From Prevotella sp. (lineage in GTDB: Bacteria; Bacteroidota; Bacteroidia; Bacteroidales; Bacteroidaceae): a stretch of DNA of 64,000 nucleotides. Both the position numbers and the translations under genes were made by a program. The notes under the pieces were generated by a model, which was not told the origin of the DNA, searched no databases, and saw nothing but the letters and a program-made list of their open reading frames with translations. The stretch spans positions 26,446 to 90,445 of the forward strand of contig JAGCDO010000067.1 in NCBI GenBank assembly GCA_017651265.1, written 5' to 3'. Positions 19,154 to 28,338 of the stretch are shown one piece after another (position 1 is the stretch's first letter; each line of letters opens with the position of its first letter).

Positions 19154-19161
19154 TACTTTTG
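19154..19161 (+). promoter_or_regulatory. -7 promoter box of gyrA
   Basis: TACTTTTG matches TAnnTTTG, with TTTG at 19130-19133 at 20-nt spacing. A 127-nt leader follows, which holds a GCCGTT/AACGGC stem (19182-19187 with 19210-19215) ending in five T residues, an attenuator-like feature. Confidence 0.75.
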
Positions 19162-19287
19162 CTTTGTTTTAGAGGTCAAAAGCCGTTAGAGGGGCTTTAA
19201 ATGGCCTTAAACGGCATTTTTAATCTTTTTAAGATTGATCAATGACAGGTTGAACCGATAAGAACAAAGAAAAGACTATAAAAAGAA

Positions 19288-21924
19288 ATGGACGAGAATC
19301 AGACATTTGATGGTGGACAGACCATCGACAATGACAGAATTATCAAGATCAACATTGAGGAGGAAATGAAATCCTCCTATATCGACTATTCTATGTCGGT
19401 AATCGTTGCCCGTGCCCTTCCTGATGTAAGAGACGGATTCAAACCCGTACACCGCCGTATCCTCTATGGTATGGCCGGAATCGGTAACACGAGCGACAAA
19501 CCCTATAAGAAATGTGCCCGCGTGGTAGGTGAGGTGCTGGGTAAGTACCACCCCCACGGCGACAGCTCAGTGTATGGCGCATTGGTACGTATGGCGCAAG
19601 ACTGGAATATGCGCTACACGTTGGTTGACGGACAGGGAAACTTCGGTAGTGTTGACGGCGACTCTGCCGCTGCTATGCGATATACCGAGTGCCGTCTCTC
19701 CAAGATGGGTGAGCATATCATGGACGACTTGGAGAAGGACACTGTTGACATGGTGAACAACTTCGACGATTCACTGACAGAGCCGAGCGTAATGCCGACG
19801 AAGATTCCTAATCTGCTGGTGAACGGTGGTAACGGTATTGCTGTAGGTATGGCTACCAATATCCCGACTCATAACCTGGGCGAGGTGATTGATGGCTGCT
19901 GTGCCTATATCGACAATCCCGAGATTGATACCGAAGGCCTGATGCAGTATATCCAGGCTCCCGACTTCCCCACAGGTGCATATATCTACGGTCTGCAGGG
20001 CGTGAAAGATGCCTATGAGACGGGTAGGGGAAGAATCGTGATGCGCGCCAAGGCCGAAATCGAGAGTCATGAGGCACATGACAAGATCGTCATTACTGAG
20101 ATTCCTTATGGTGTGAACAAAGCTCAGCTCATTGAGTATATAGCCGATTTGGTAAAGGAAGGTAAGCTCGAGGGTATCTCATATGCCAACGACGAGTCTG
20201 GTCGTCAGGGTATGCGTATCGTCATCGATGTGAAGAAGGATGCTAACGCCAACGTGATTCTGAATAAGCTGTTCAAAATGACGGCCTTGCAGAGTGCCTT
20301 CTCCGTGAACTGCATTGCTCTGGTGAAGGGACGTCCCCGTCTGCTTTCCCTGAAGGAATGCGTGAAATACTTCGTGGAGCACCGTCATGACGTGACCATC
20401 CGTCGTACCAAGTACGACCTGAAGAAAGCTCAGGAGCGTGCCCATATCCTCGAAGGACTGATTGTTGCAGTGAACAACATCGACGAGGTGGTGCATATCA
20501 TCCGTAACTCATCCACACCGAGCGATGCCCAGCGTAACTTGGAGAAGCGTTTCGACCTGGATGAACTGCAGTCGAAAGCCATCGTGGACATGCGTCTGTC
20601 ACAGCTCACTGGTCTGCGTGTAGATCAGCTCCACCAGGAGTTCGATGACTTGCAGAAGCTGATTGCCGACTTGCAGGAGATTCTTGACAATCCCGAGCGT
20701 TGCAAGCAGGTGATGAAGGATGAGCTGCAGGAAGTGAAAGAGAAATATGGTGATCCGCGCCGTACACAGATTGTACCTGACGAGCATGAGTTCAATGCAG
20801 AGGACTTCTACCCGAACGATCCAGTGGTGATCACGGTAAGTCATCTGGGCTACATCAAGCGTACTCCGCTGTCGGAGTTCCGCGAGCAGGCTCGTGGCGG
20901 TGTAGGTGCCAAGGGTGCCCGTACCCGTGATAATGACTTCACGGAGTATATCTACCCGGCTACCATGCACCAGACGATGCTCTTCTTCACCAAGAAGGGT
21001 CGTTGCTACTGGCTGAAGTGCTACGAGATTCCTGAAGGCGACCGCAATTCAAAGGGTCGCGCTATCCAGAATCTGCTGAATATCGACAGCGATGATTCTG
21101 TAAACAACTTCTTGAGGCTTCGCGGTAAAGGTCTTGAAGATCAAGAGTTTGTTAATAGTCATTATATTGTCTTCGCAACCAAGAACGGTATTGTGAAGAA
21201 GACCTGTCTGGAAGCTTATTCCCGTCCTCGTGCAAACGGTGTGAACGCCATCAATATCTTAGAGAATGACGAGGTGGTTGATGTTCGTCTCACCAACGGT
21301 AAGAACGAACTGATCATTGCCAACCGCAATGGTCGTGCCGTCCGCTTCAATGAGAATGCCGTCAGAACAATGGGTCGTGTGGCCACTGGTGTTCGTGGCA
21401 TGCGCATCGACGAAGGCGATGATGCTGTGGTAGGCATGGTTGTGGTGAACAATCCTGAACTGGAGACCATCATGGTGGTGAGTGAAGAAGGCTACGGTAA
21501 GCGTTCACAGGTAGAAGACTACCGTGTGACGAACCGCGGTACCAAGGGTGTAAAGACCTTGAACATCACCGATAAGACCGGTCGTCTGGTGGCCATCAAG
21601 AATGTTACCGACGAGAACGATCTGATGATCATTAACAAGAGCGGTATCGTGATTCGTCTGGCCGTGGCCGACTGCCGCGTCATGGGACGTGCTACGCAGG
21701 GTGTACGACTGATCAACCTGACCAAGAAGAATGATGTCATTGCCAGTGTATGTAAGGTAATGAGTTCTGAGTTGGAAGCAGTGGTTGAACAGAAGAGTCG
21801 TGAGGAGTGGGCTCAGACATCAGAGGCCATCCGAAAGGATGTAACAGCTGAGTCGTCTACTGAGAATGAGAGTACTACTCCGATTGTCGATTTCGTTGAT
21901 GATGAGACAGTTGAGGAACCCTAA
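19288..21924 (+). CDS. gyrA: DNA gyrase subunit A
   Basis: 878-aa topoisomerase II subunit that cuts and rejoins DNA with the catalytic tyrosine Tyr132 ([10 protein letters not shown]). The quinolone-resistance region reads [17 protein letters not shown]: Ser93 is the equivalent of E. coli Ser83, and the position equivalent to E. coli Asp87 is Gly97. The C-terminal beta-pinwheel is present, with a GyrA-box-like [10 protein letters not shown], and ends in an acidic tail. It works with GyrB (not in the window) to supercoil DNA. A structured promoter region precedes it. Confidence 0.95.
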   Translation: MDENQTFDGGQTIDNDRIIKINIEEEMKSSYIDYSMSVIVARALPDVRDGFKPVHRRILYGMAGIGNTSDKPYKKCARVVGEVLGKYHPHGDSSVYGALVRMAQDWNMRYTLVDGQGNFGSVDGDSAAAMRYTECRLSKMGEHIMDDLEKDTVDMVNNFDDSLTEPSVMPTKIPNLLVNGGNGIAVGMATNIPTHNLGEVIDGCCAYIDNPEIDTEGLMQYIQAPDFPTGAYIYGLQGVKDAYETGRGRIVMRAKAEIESHEAHDKIVITEIPYGVNKAQLIEYIADLVKEGKLEGISYANDESGRQGMRIVIDVKKDANANVILNKLFKMTALQSAFSVNCIALVKGRPRLLSLKECVKYFVEHRHDVTIRRTKYDLKKAQERAHILEGLIVAVNNIDEVVHIIRNSSTPSDAQRNLEKRFDLDELQSKAIVDMRLSQLTGLRVDQLHQEFDDLQKLIADLQEILDNPERCKQVMKDELQEVKEKYGDPRRTQIVPDEHEFNAEDFYPNDPVVITVSHLGYIKRTPLSEFREQARGGVGAKGARTRDNDFTEYIYPATMHQTMLFFTKKGRCYWLKCYEIPEGDRNSKGRAIQNLLNIDSDDSVNNFLRLRGKGLEDQEFVNSHYIVFATKNGIVKKTCLEAYSRPRANGVNAINILENDEVVDVRLTNGKNELIIANRNGRAVRFNENAVRTMGRVATGVRGMRIDEGDDAVVGMVVVNNPELETIMVVSEEGYGKRSQVEDYRVTNRGTKGVKTLNITDKTGRLVAIKNVTDENDLMIINKSGIVIRLAVADCRVMGRATQGVRLINLTKKNDVIASVCKVMSSELEAVVEQKSREEWAQTSEAIRKDVTAESSTENESTTPIVDFVDDETVEEP

Positions 21925-22024
21925 TCAGTAGATGACAGACGACGAATTAAACTTTTTTGAATTGTGTTAGTCAAAACAAGCGAATGAAATAGATTATTTA
22001 ATTACCTTTTTAATAAACAAGCTT

Positions 22025-23230
22025 ATGAAGAAAATGATCATGATGGCTGTTGCTTCCCTGGTGGTTGTTTCAGCCGGTGCACAGAACAAGGATTTCCAGA
22101 AGCAGATGAAAGCAGCAAGTGCTTATCAGGAAGCATTGGGAGTCTTGAACTCTAACTTGAGTGGCCTGTCTGCTGAGGACAAGGCGCTGGGCTATAACAG
22201 ATTGGTTGATCTGGCTATGGACAAGTTCAACAAAGAGAACAACATCAAACTGACCAACCAGGTGACTCAAAAGAATGATCCCTTCGACAACGATGGTATG
22301 ATTGAGGCTGCTGAGAATGCACTCAAGGCTGGTATCGAGTGTGATAAGTTCGACCAGATGCCCAATTCTAAGGGTAAGGTGGCTCCGAAGTTCCGCAAGA
22401 AGAATGCAGAGCGTCTGCTTGCAGCACGTAACCTGCTGCTCTCTGCTGGACAGGACCTGTATAACGAAAAGAAGTTTGATGCAGCACAGACAGCCTTCGG
22501 TCTGTTCGTTGACAGCCGTCAGGATCCGTTGTTCTCTGAGTCTGACTTCTCTGCCGAGACTTTTTACACGCAGATTGCTTACTTCGCAGCACTCGCTGCC
22601 TACAACAACCATGACTTCCCCGCAGCCAGCAACTATGCTGACCTCTGCAAGAACGATGCTGAATATGGCAACGAGGCTATGGACATCAAGGTGCTGAGTA
22701 TGAAGGCACAGCTGAAGACCAAGGAAGACTCAGTGAAGTACATGAACGACCTGAAGGCTCTGCATGCACAGGAGCCGGAGAACGAGCGTTACTTCTCTCT
22801 GCTTACTGAGTACTACCAGAATACGCAGGACAATGCTGCTAAGAAGGCTCTGATTGAAGAGCAGGTGGCTAAGTATCCGAGCAAGATGTCATGGGCACTG
22901 AAGGGTGAGAGCGACATGAACGAATCAAAATGGAAGGAAGCTATTGATTCTTACAAGAAGGCTCTGGAACTTGACAACGACTTCCTCCAGGTGCGTTACA
23001 ACCTCGCTCTTTGCGAGAACCAGCAGGCTATTTCCTTGCGAGAGGCAGCTGGTGGTAACATGACTCCCGAGGTGAAGCAGTATCTGCAGAACTCCATTGA
23101 TAACCTGCTCATCATCAAGGAGAAGGATCCTAACCGTGAGATGGTGAACTGGGCCTACACGCTGTATCAGGCTTACTACCTGATCGGCGATGAGGCTAAG
23201 GCAAAGGAATTGGAATCACTTGTACAGTAA
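22025..23230 (+). CDS. Exported tetratricopeptide-repeat protein
   Basis: 401 aa; signal peptide about 1-19 (VVSAGAQ). Helical repeats are visible, clearest in the C-terminal part (PSKMSWALKGESDMNESKWKEAIDSYKKALELDNDFLQVRYNLALCE), which reads as TPR units. It is predicted to be periplasmic or surface-associated and to act in protein-protein contacts. The next gene, 51 nt downstream, is a diverged paralogue with the same length and layout. It lies 100 nt after gyrA, a neighbourhood with no obvious functional link. Confidence 0.8.
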   Translation: MKKMIMMAVASLVVVSAGAQNKDFQKQMKAASAYQEALGVLNSNLSGLSAEDKALGYNRLVDLAMDKFNKENNIKLTNQVTQKNDPFDNDGMIEAAENALKAGIECDKFDQMPNSKGKVAPKFRKKNAERLLAARNLLLSAGQDLYNEKKFDAAQTAFGLFVDSRQDPLFSESDFSAETFYTQIAYFAALAAYNNHDFPAASNYADLCKNDAEYGNEAMDIKVLSMKAQLKTKEDSVKYMNDLKALHAQEPENERYFSLLTEYYQNTQDNAAKKALIEEQVAKYPSKMSWALKGESDMNESKWKEAIDSYKKALELDNDFLQVRYNLALCENQQAISLREAAGGNMTPEVKQYLQNSIDNLLIIKEKDPNREMVNWAYTLYQAYYLIGDEAKAKELESLVQ

Positions 23231-23238
23231 TAAACCTT

Positions 23239-23270
23239 ACAGGGGATCATATACCATGGTCCCCTGTTTT
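23239..23270 (+). terminator. Terminator-like hairpin between the two TPR genes
   Basis: ACAGGGGA (23239-23246) pairs with TCCCCTGT (23260-23267), 13-nt loop, then a short T-run. It suggests partial uncoupling of the two paralogues. Confidence 0.65.
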
Positions 23271-23281
23271 ACTTGAATAGA

Positions 23282-24466
23282 ATGAAGCGTATCGTTATCT
23301 TATCGCTTCTCTTGATAATACTGGTACCGTGCTTGAACGCTCAACGAAAGGAGATCGGTCAGGCACGTACTTTTATGAAGAGTGGTAAGAACTTTGACCG
23401 GGCGGAGAAGCTCATGCGCGACTTGCTGAAGGACAGTGCGAATCAGGAGAATGTGAAGATTCATAGCATTCTCTGTGATGCGCTCCGTAAACAGTATGAG
23501 GCAGGGAACATGAAGATGTACCTGAAGCAGAAAGTGGATACGGCGCAGCTGTTCCATCTGACAAGGACGATGTTCATGGACTTCGAGACGCTGGATTCAT
23601 TGGATGCGCGACCCAACAAGAAAGGGGAGGTGAAGCCCCGGTATCGTGACAAGAACGCACAGTTTCTGAACACCTACCGCATGAACCTGTTTAACGGTGG
23701 AGTGTTCTTCATCAGGAAACAGGATTATCTTACAGCGTATAAGATGTTCGACATGTACATCGACTGTGCCCGACAACCGTTGTTTACCTCATATAGTTAT
23801 CCTAACAGTCCTGAGGCAGCCTACTGGACGGTTTTCTGCGGTTATAAGATGCAAGATGCCGACTTGGCTTTGAAGTATGCCGACATGGCGCTGGAAGATA
23901 CAGCCCATCTGGAGTTCACGTATGAGTATCTGGCAGAGATATACAAAAAGCAAGATGACAGAGAACGGTATGTGCAGGCGTTACGCGATGGATTCTTCCG
24001 CTATAAGGATAACAAGTATTTCTTCACATACCTGATAGACCATTACAATGCCGTTCAGCAGTCTGACTCTGCCATGCACATCGTCGATGCTGCGCTCGAA
24101 CATGATGCCAACAGCGAATTGTTCCTCTTTGCCAAGAGTAATCTGCTGTTGAACACAGGTAAGTATGACGAGTGTATAGCGTTGTGCGACACGATGATTG
24201 CGCGTAATGACTCACTGGCCGATTTCTATTACAATGCCGGTGTGGCTTACATGAACCAGGCTTTCATTATCCAGCGCGATCAGAAGATGAACGCCAAGAC
24301 GCGCAAGAAGGTGAGTGAGAAATACAACAAGGCAAAGAACTATATAGAACGCTACCGATTATTGGCGCCCGACCAGAAAGACAAGTGGGCGGCAGCGTTG
24401 TATAATATCTATCTGCAGCTGAACATGGGTAAGCAGTTTGAGGAGATTGACAAACTGCTGCGCTAA
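23282..24466 (+). CDS. Second exported TPR protein (paralogue)
   Basis: 394 aa from ATG 23282; an in-frame TTG at 23273 was not used. Signal peptide about 1-20 (LVPCLNAQ). The layout parallels the upstream TPR protein (shared features: RARPNKKGEVKPRYRDKNA against SKGKVAPKFRKKNA), which implies tandem duplication. The protein is charged and helical throughout, with TPR-like units in the middle. A role as a periplasmic scaffold is an inference. The 3' end runs directly into a 7-nt repeat array shared with the convergent gene. Confidence 0.75.
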   Translation: MKRIVILSLLLIILVPCLNAQRKEIGQARTFMKSGKNFDRAEKLMRDLLKDSANQENVKIHSILCDALRKQYEAGNMKMYLKQKVDTAQLFHLTRTMFMDFETLDSLDARPNKKGEVKPRYRDKNAQFLNTYRMNLFNGGVFFIRKQDYLTAYKMFDMYIDCARQPLFTSYSYPNSPEAAYWTVFCGYKMQDADLALKYADMALEDTAHLEFTYEYLAEIYKKQDDRERYVQALRDGFFRYKDNKYFFTYLIDHYNAVQQSDSAMHIVDAALEHDANSELFLFAKSNLLLNTGKYDECIALCDTMIARNDSLADFYYNAGVAYMNQAFIIQRDQKMNAKTRKKVSEKYNKAKNYIERYRLLAPDQKDKWAAALYNIYLQLNMGKQFEEIDKLLR

Positions 24467-24471
24467 TCTTC

Positions 24472-24513
24472 TTACCTCTCACTTCTCACCTCTCACCTCT
24501 CACTTCTCACCTC
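24472..24513. repeat. Solo heptanucleotide array at the TPR / T9SS-plug junction
   Basis: Six 7-nt units of TCACYTC type (TTACCTC, TCACTTC, TCACCTC, TCACCTC, TCACTTC, TCACCTC). The array overlaps the 3' end of the minus-strand plug gene, so its last residues (SER and neighbours) are encoded by the repeat. No complementary arm is present. Confidence 0.75.
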
Positions 24514-25737
24514 TTGATATCCTACCAGCTTGTCGGTACGGTCGCCCTGTCCCTTGAAATACACCAACATCTGGTAGCTATTTTCCGTCTGGTAGAAATC
24601 ACCCTCAGTGGGCATGGTTCTCAACGTTCCATCAGGGCGCATCAGCAGGTACTGGTACGAGTAGTATCCCAATTTCTGCATCAGTACCGCCTCATAGCAT
24701 TTCGTTTCCTCATTATACGACATCTTGTATTCGGGCAGGAAACGGTCGTTTGTCCAAGCATTGTTGATATATACATCCCCTGCAACAGGTGTTGGACACG
24801 CAAGGGTGTAGTGCACCATGACATAGTCGGATAGGGTATGGATATCCACGTTGTCGCTGTTGCGGATCAGGAACGCACCGTTAGCATCCTCATCATACAC
24901 ATAGTTGTTCCGTGGCTCGTCCAGGAAAGGATACGCATGGAAATGCTGTCCGTCCCATTCTATACGGTCGATACCCATCGTGGGATGGTCCACATCAAGA
25001 ACCTCGAATTTACGGTATTCATTACCGGCGGGAAAGATCAGATCGCGACAGTGCAGCCATTGCAATCCGTTGTTCATGACATACTGCGGCTGCGCATTGA
25101 TCTTGGCATTGTCCCACCGTCTGTTCTGCATCACCACCGTCTTGATCTGTTCCTGCGGCACCACCACGGTCTGGTTACTGTAGTTCAACGTGGCTGCCAC
25201 CTGTTGGTGGGCGTTATTGATATCTATGTCGGTGTTGGAACTCACCGTCATCTGCACGCCCATCAGAGGTTCCAATACCATGAAGCAGGCAGTGAACATC
25301 GGCTCATTGTCGTTGTTCTCGTCCATCACCGTCAGCTTATAGTTCCCGCTCATCTTGATGCGACAGCGGTCGTTGGGAATACGTAATGCGTAGTGGGTGT
25401 AGAGGATATTGGTGTTCAGCGACTCCTGATAATCGTCTATCGTGTTCCCCTCCGTAAACCCACTGATATAGTCGTTGGGAAACAGTTCCTCCGATACGGT
25501 CCAGTCGGCCTCGCAGTGCTCAATCTTATAGGTATATCGGTGGTACTCATGAGTAAGATCGTCAAAGTCAATGCATATCGGCTCACTACCGTTCAGCTGA
25601 ACGATAGGCAGCGCCATCCAGCGGTCGCCTGCCATTACCTGCAGCGAGGCGATCCTGTTACTGAGTATCTCGTTGCGCTGACCGCTCACGGTTGTTACGA
25701 GGATGAGCAGCAAGCATCCTAATGCGAGTCTCTTCAT
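24493..25737 (-). CDS. Type IX secretion plug-like protein (DUF5103)
   Basis: 414-aa exported protein; the start at 25737 gives a good signal peptide (MKRLALGCLLLILVTTVSGQ), while the longer open frame upstream does not. The mature part (LQVMAGDRWMALPIVQLNGSEPICIDFDDL, and PVAGDVYINNAWTNDRF) matches the DUF5103 family, one member of which was found as a plug of the SprA outer-membrane translocon in Bacteroidota. It is likely periplasmic and linked to type IX secretion. The C-terminal residues come from a repeat array. Other T9SS genes are not in the window. Confidence 0.8.
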   Translation of the reverse strand: MKRLALGCLLLILVTTVSGQRNEILSNRIASLQVMAGDRWMALPIVQLNGSEPICIDFDDLTHEYHRYTYKIEHCEADWTVSEELFPNDYISGFTEGNTIDDYQESLNTNILYTHYALRIPNDRCRIKMSGNYKLTVMDENNDNEPMFTACFMVLEPLMGVQMTVSSNTDIDINNAHQQVAATLNYSNQTVVVPQEQIKTVVMQNRRWDNAKINAQPQYVMNNGLQWLHCRDLIFPAGNEYRKFEVLDVDHPTMGIDRIEWDGQHFHAYPFLDEPRNNYVYDEDANGAFLIRNSDNVDIHTLSDYVMVHYTLACPTPVAGDVYINNAWTNDRFLPEYKMSYNEETKCYEAVLMQKLGYYSYQYLLMRPDGTLRTMPTEGDFYQTENSYQMLVYFKGQGDRTDKLVGYQEVRSER

Positions 25738-25867
25738 GTATTCCTCCAGATATGCTTTATCGATTGTTATTACCATTTGAGCGCAAAGATATGAATATAA
25801 AATGATGTTCGCAAATTTACAACACTTTTTTTCTTTCGTGTGCCTAAATCTGCTAAACTGTATGTCT

Positions 25868-26240
25868 AAAAACTGAACACGGATCTTTCGAATCACACGG
25901 ATTTATTCTGCTCAATAGCATATTATCCGTTGTATCTGCGTTAAAGTGTTCGTTATCTTCCTGGATTGTCCGCGGTGATCTCTAAGTATAAGAAAATCAA
26001 CAACTTAGAATGCTGTCTCTAATACCTGTGGTTTTGCCTTCTAAAACCTATGTTTTTGGAGCCTAAAACCATAGGTATTGGAGCCTAAAACCATAGGTTT
26101 TGGAAAATGCTTCCAAAACTCATTGTTCCAGAACAATAAAAACGAAAGAATTCATAGCCTTTTTTCTGCGAAATTAGCGAGATCTGCATGAATAAAAACT
26201 GAACACGGATCTTGCGGATCTTACGGATTTTTAGTTTAGA
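25868..26240. repeat. Scattered degenerate intergenic repeats
   Basis: AAAAACTGAACACGGATCTT occurs at 25868-25887 and 26194-26213. ATCCGTTGTATCTG near 25926 recurs at 27751, and CTGAACACGG recurs inverted near 27771-27780. No coding signal was seen in 25738-26350. Confidence 0.6.
26014..26103 (-). repeat. 22-nt tandem repeats, copy set 1
   Basis: At least two perfect-length units (26058-26079 and 26080-26101) plus two degenerate ones. On the minus strand the unit reads AATACCTATGGTTTTAGGCT plus CC. The same 22-nt unit recurs in tandem at 44483-44570 on the plus strand, 18 kb away. Confidence 0.75.
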
Positions 26241-26349
26241 CATAAGAACGTTTTTAGACATAATAACATAAGAACACAAAGGCTATTTCAGTTCCCCACC
26301 CCTCGTAGGGGCGAGGTCCTGGCAAGGGGGGCAGGGTGGAGTAGAAAAC

Positions 26350-26468
26350 CAACACCCATTCTAAGGAATTCAGGAATCAAGGATAGAGCATAAGCGGTCA
26401 TTTCATGCCATTCCCCATGAAAATCCTTCCAGATTTCTTGCTAATTCCATAATCAATTTGTATCTTTG
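26350..26468 (+). repeat. Long direct repeat, left copy (upstream of rpn)
   Basis: About 119 nt that closely matches 27832-27949 (identical blocks include CTAAGGAATTCAGGAATCAA, GGTCATTTCATGCC and CTTGCTAATTCCATAA). It ends in a TATCTTTG promoter box. The pair brackets the Rpn-type nuclease gene. Confidence 0.8.
26461..26468 (+). promoter_or_regulatory. -7 promoter box upstream of rpn-like gene
   Basis: TATCTTTG with CTTG at 26437-26440 at 20-nt spacing. A 115-nt leader follows with a long-range GATGTTGC/GCAACAT inverted repeat. Confidence 0.65.
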
Positions 26469-26583
26469 CACACAGAAGCGTGCGATGTTGCTTACGCTCG
26501 GCATTGATACTAGCATCATTGCCCTCGCTTAACCGCAACATTGTCATCGACTAATTTATTGTTAAACTATTATTTCTCATGCT

Positions 26584-27456
26584 ATGAGTAAATACATCAA
26601 TCCGTTTACTGATGTCGGATTCAAAAAAATCTTTGGGCAGGAGATCAACAAGGACCTGCTGATAGACTTCCTGAACAGCTTGCTGAAAGGGGAGAGAGTG
26701 ATTAACAAGGTGACGTTCCTGGATAAGGAGCAGTTAGGTGAGTTCAAGGACGACCGCTCGCTGATATACGACGTGTACTGCGAGACTGACAGTGGCGAGA
26801 AGATCATCGTGGAGATGCAGAACAAGTCGCAGCCCTACTTCAAGAGCCGTTCGATCTACTACGCAGCGCAGTCGGTTGCAAGACAGGGTGAGAGGGGCAG
26901 TTTGTGGAACTTCGACGTGAAGGCGGTGTACTGTATCTCGTTCCTGAGTTTTCAGCAGGAGGGTATATCTGAGAAGTTCAGAACGGATATTGCGCTATTG
27001 GACATGCAGACGAAACAGCCGTTTAGTGACAAGATACGTCTGATCTACCTTCAGTTGCCGCTGTTCACAAAGGAGGTGTCGGAATGTGAGAATCAGTTTG
27101 AACGCTGGATATACGTACTTAAGAATATGGAGAAGCTGAACAGATATCCTTTTGAGATCAAGGACAAGGTCTTCAAGAAGCTGATTGAGACCTGTGATGT
27201 TGCCTCATGGACCCGTGAGGAGCGCATCAAGTATGACCGTGCCCTGAAGCATTTCCGCGATACCATTGCTGTGATGGAAGGCCAGAAGCAGGAAGGAATC
27301 AAGGAAGGACGTGCAGAAGGAATCAAGGAAGGAAAGGAGCAAGGTCGTAAAGAGGAGCGGATGGCCATAGCTCAAAACATGAAAGCGAAGGGAATAGATG
27401 CCAGTCTAATTTCAGAAACTACAGGCTTATCCACGGAAGAGATTAACAACCTATAA
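26584..27456 (+). CDS. Rpn-family recombination-promoting nuclease / PD-(D/E)XK transposase-like protein
   Basis: 290 aa. Starts YINPFTDVGFKKIFGQE, the hallmark of the Rpn/PDDEXK_2 family abundant in Bacteroidota. The nuclease core is visible: Asp in SLIYDVYCETDSGEKIIVEMQ with the VEMQ strand. The C-terminal part has repeated EGIKEG/GRKE motifs (KQEGIKEGRAEGIKEGKEQG), length-variable in this family, then a helical end with STEEINNL. Rpn nucleases cut DNA and may promote recombination or defend against phage. The gene lies between 119-nt direct repeats, so the cassette may be mobile or amplified. Confidence 0.85.
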   Translation: MSKYINPFTDVGFKKIFGQEINKDLLIDFLNSLLKGERVINKVTFLDKEQLGEFKDDRSLIYDVYCETDSGEKIIVEMQNKSQPYFKSRSIYYAAQSVARQGERGSLWNFDVKAVYCISFLSFQQEGISEKFRTDIALLDMQTKQPFSDKIRLIYLQLPLFTKEVSECENQFERWIYVLKNMEKLNRYPFEIKDKVFKKLIETCDVASWTREERIKYDRALKHFRDTIAVMEGQKQEGIKEGRAEGIKEGKEQGRKEERMAIAQNMKAKGIDASLISETTGLSTEEINNL

Positions 27457-27458
27457 AT

Positions 27459-27489
27459 GAGAGAGAGGAGCAATCCTCTCTCTTTGTTT
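27459..27489 (+). terminator. Terminator of the rpn-like gene
   Basis: AGAGAGAGGA (27460-27469) and TCCTCTCTCT (27474-27483) form a perfect 10-bp stem with a GCAA loop, followed by T-rich sequence, just after the stop codon. Confidence 0.85.
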
Positions 27490-27563
27490 ATTATAGGGAA
27501 GTCTACAATTCATTATCTATTTATTGTTTGATTTTGGTTAGATTCTGTTTAATTTGCCTTTCC

Positions 27564-27646
27564 CCATGGCGGCGACCGTTGGTTCTGCCCGCTTGCGGGC
27601 ATCCATACTTCGGTCGCCTGCGGAGAACTAACGGTCGGCGCCATGG
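27564..27646. repeat. GC-rich imperfect inverted repeat
   Basis: Arms 27564-27586 and 27624-27646 are reverse complements at 21 of 23 positions. A second stem GCCCGC/GCGGGC sits inside (27587-27600). It is strikingly GC-rich in an AT-rich intergenic region. No gene is seen here. Confidence 0.75.
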
Positions 27647-27831
27647 CGGAAGCCAAATAAATGTTACCTTGTGGTTTTTCCTGAAATCCCAGGTTCCTTA
27701 GACTTTATAAACCACATGGACGAGACAGTTGAACCCGTTTCGTTCTTTTTATCCGTTGTATCTGAGTTATCCGTGTTCAGAATTCCTTTAGTCACCTTCG
27801 GCGAGAAATCCCACAAAATCGATTTAGAATC

Positions 27832-27949
27832 CAACATCTGTTCTAAGGAATTCAGGAATCAAGGATAGGGCATAAGTGGTCATTTCATGCCCTTCTAATG
27901 AAATTCCGTTTGTTTTTCTTGCTAATTCCATAAATAATCTTTATCTTTG
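27832..27949 (+). repeat. Long direct repeat, right copy (downstream of rpn)
   Basis: Matches 26350-26468 in order and orientation and also ends in TATCTTTG. The spacing of the two copies is about 1.48 kb and the unit contains only the Rpn-type gene. Confidence 0.8.
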
Positions 27950-28022
27950 ACTTCGTCGAAGATACTTTCGCTCTGAAACAAAAATAAATCCATATTTATT
28001 TTGTATTTCCCTCGCTTAATCG

Positions 28023-28030
28023 TATCTTTG
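28023..28030 (+). promoter_or_regulatory. -7 promoter box of structured RNA
   Basis: TATCTTTG with TTTG at 28000-28003 at 19-nt spacing, directly upstream of the folded RNA described next. Confidence 0.75.
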
Positions 28031-28035
28031 CACTT

Positions 28036-28260
28036 GCATTGCCATAATGCTTTGGTGAAAGCGGCAGTGCGACTTTTGTGGGTAAATAATCATAGCGTTA
28101 GTGCTATATTCGGTAATGTTCCTGAACCTTGCAACTTCAATAGACATTTACGAAACGAATAAGTGCCAGCGTCTACGCGATAGCGTGGACTGGTCTTATC
28201 TTCGTAAATGGGTTTTGCAAGGACCTTGGAACATTGATAAGCGCCAATCTGCGCTTTTTT
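28036..28260 (+). ncRNA. Structured non-coding RNA with 6S-like rod
   Basis: About 225 nt between a clear promoter and a clear terminator. Hairpin 1 spans 28036-28070 (stems 28036-28043/28063-28070 and 28049-28053/28058-28062, loop GGTG). A long rod spans 28115-28235: 28115-28122/28228-28235, 28127-28134/28215-28222, an asymmetric internal loop (28135-28144 against 28211-28214), 28145-28154/28201-28210, 28159-28163/28195-28199, and a terminal stem 28171-28178/28183-28190 with a GATA loop. A rod with a central asymmetric bubble is the architecture of 6S RNA, the RNA polymerase regulator. That identity is an inference; another Bacteroidales structured RNA is possible. Open frames across it are not credible. 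Confidence 0.6.
28239..28260 (+). terminator. Terminator of the structured RNA
   Basis: AAGCGC (28239-28244) pairs with GCGCTT (28251-28256), 6-nt loop, followed by T residues to 28260. Confidence 0.85.
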
Positions 28261-28338
28261 ATGTCCTGAGGTCCTATTTTTATGAACCCATTGCAGATCC
28301 GAATTAGATAGACCTTTCGCTCCTAATATTGCGTAGAT

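Noticed and set aside
27671-27868. 65-codon plus-strand frame after rpn
   Set aside because: Overlaps the long direct repeat and scattered repeats; no homology-like features or promoter.
28306-28320. GATAGACCTTTCGCT shared with about 45048
   Set aside because: A single 15-nt match in 64 kb is expected by chance.
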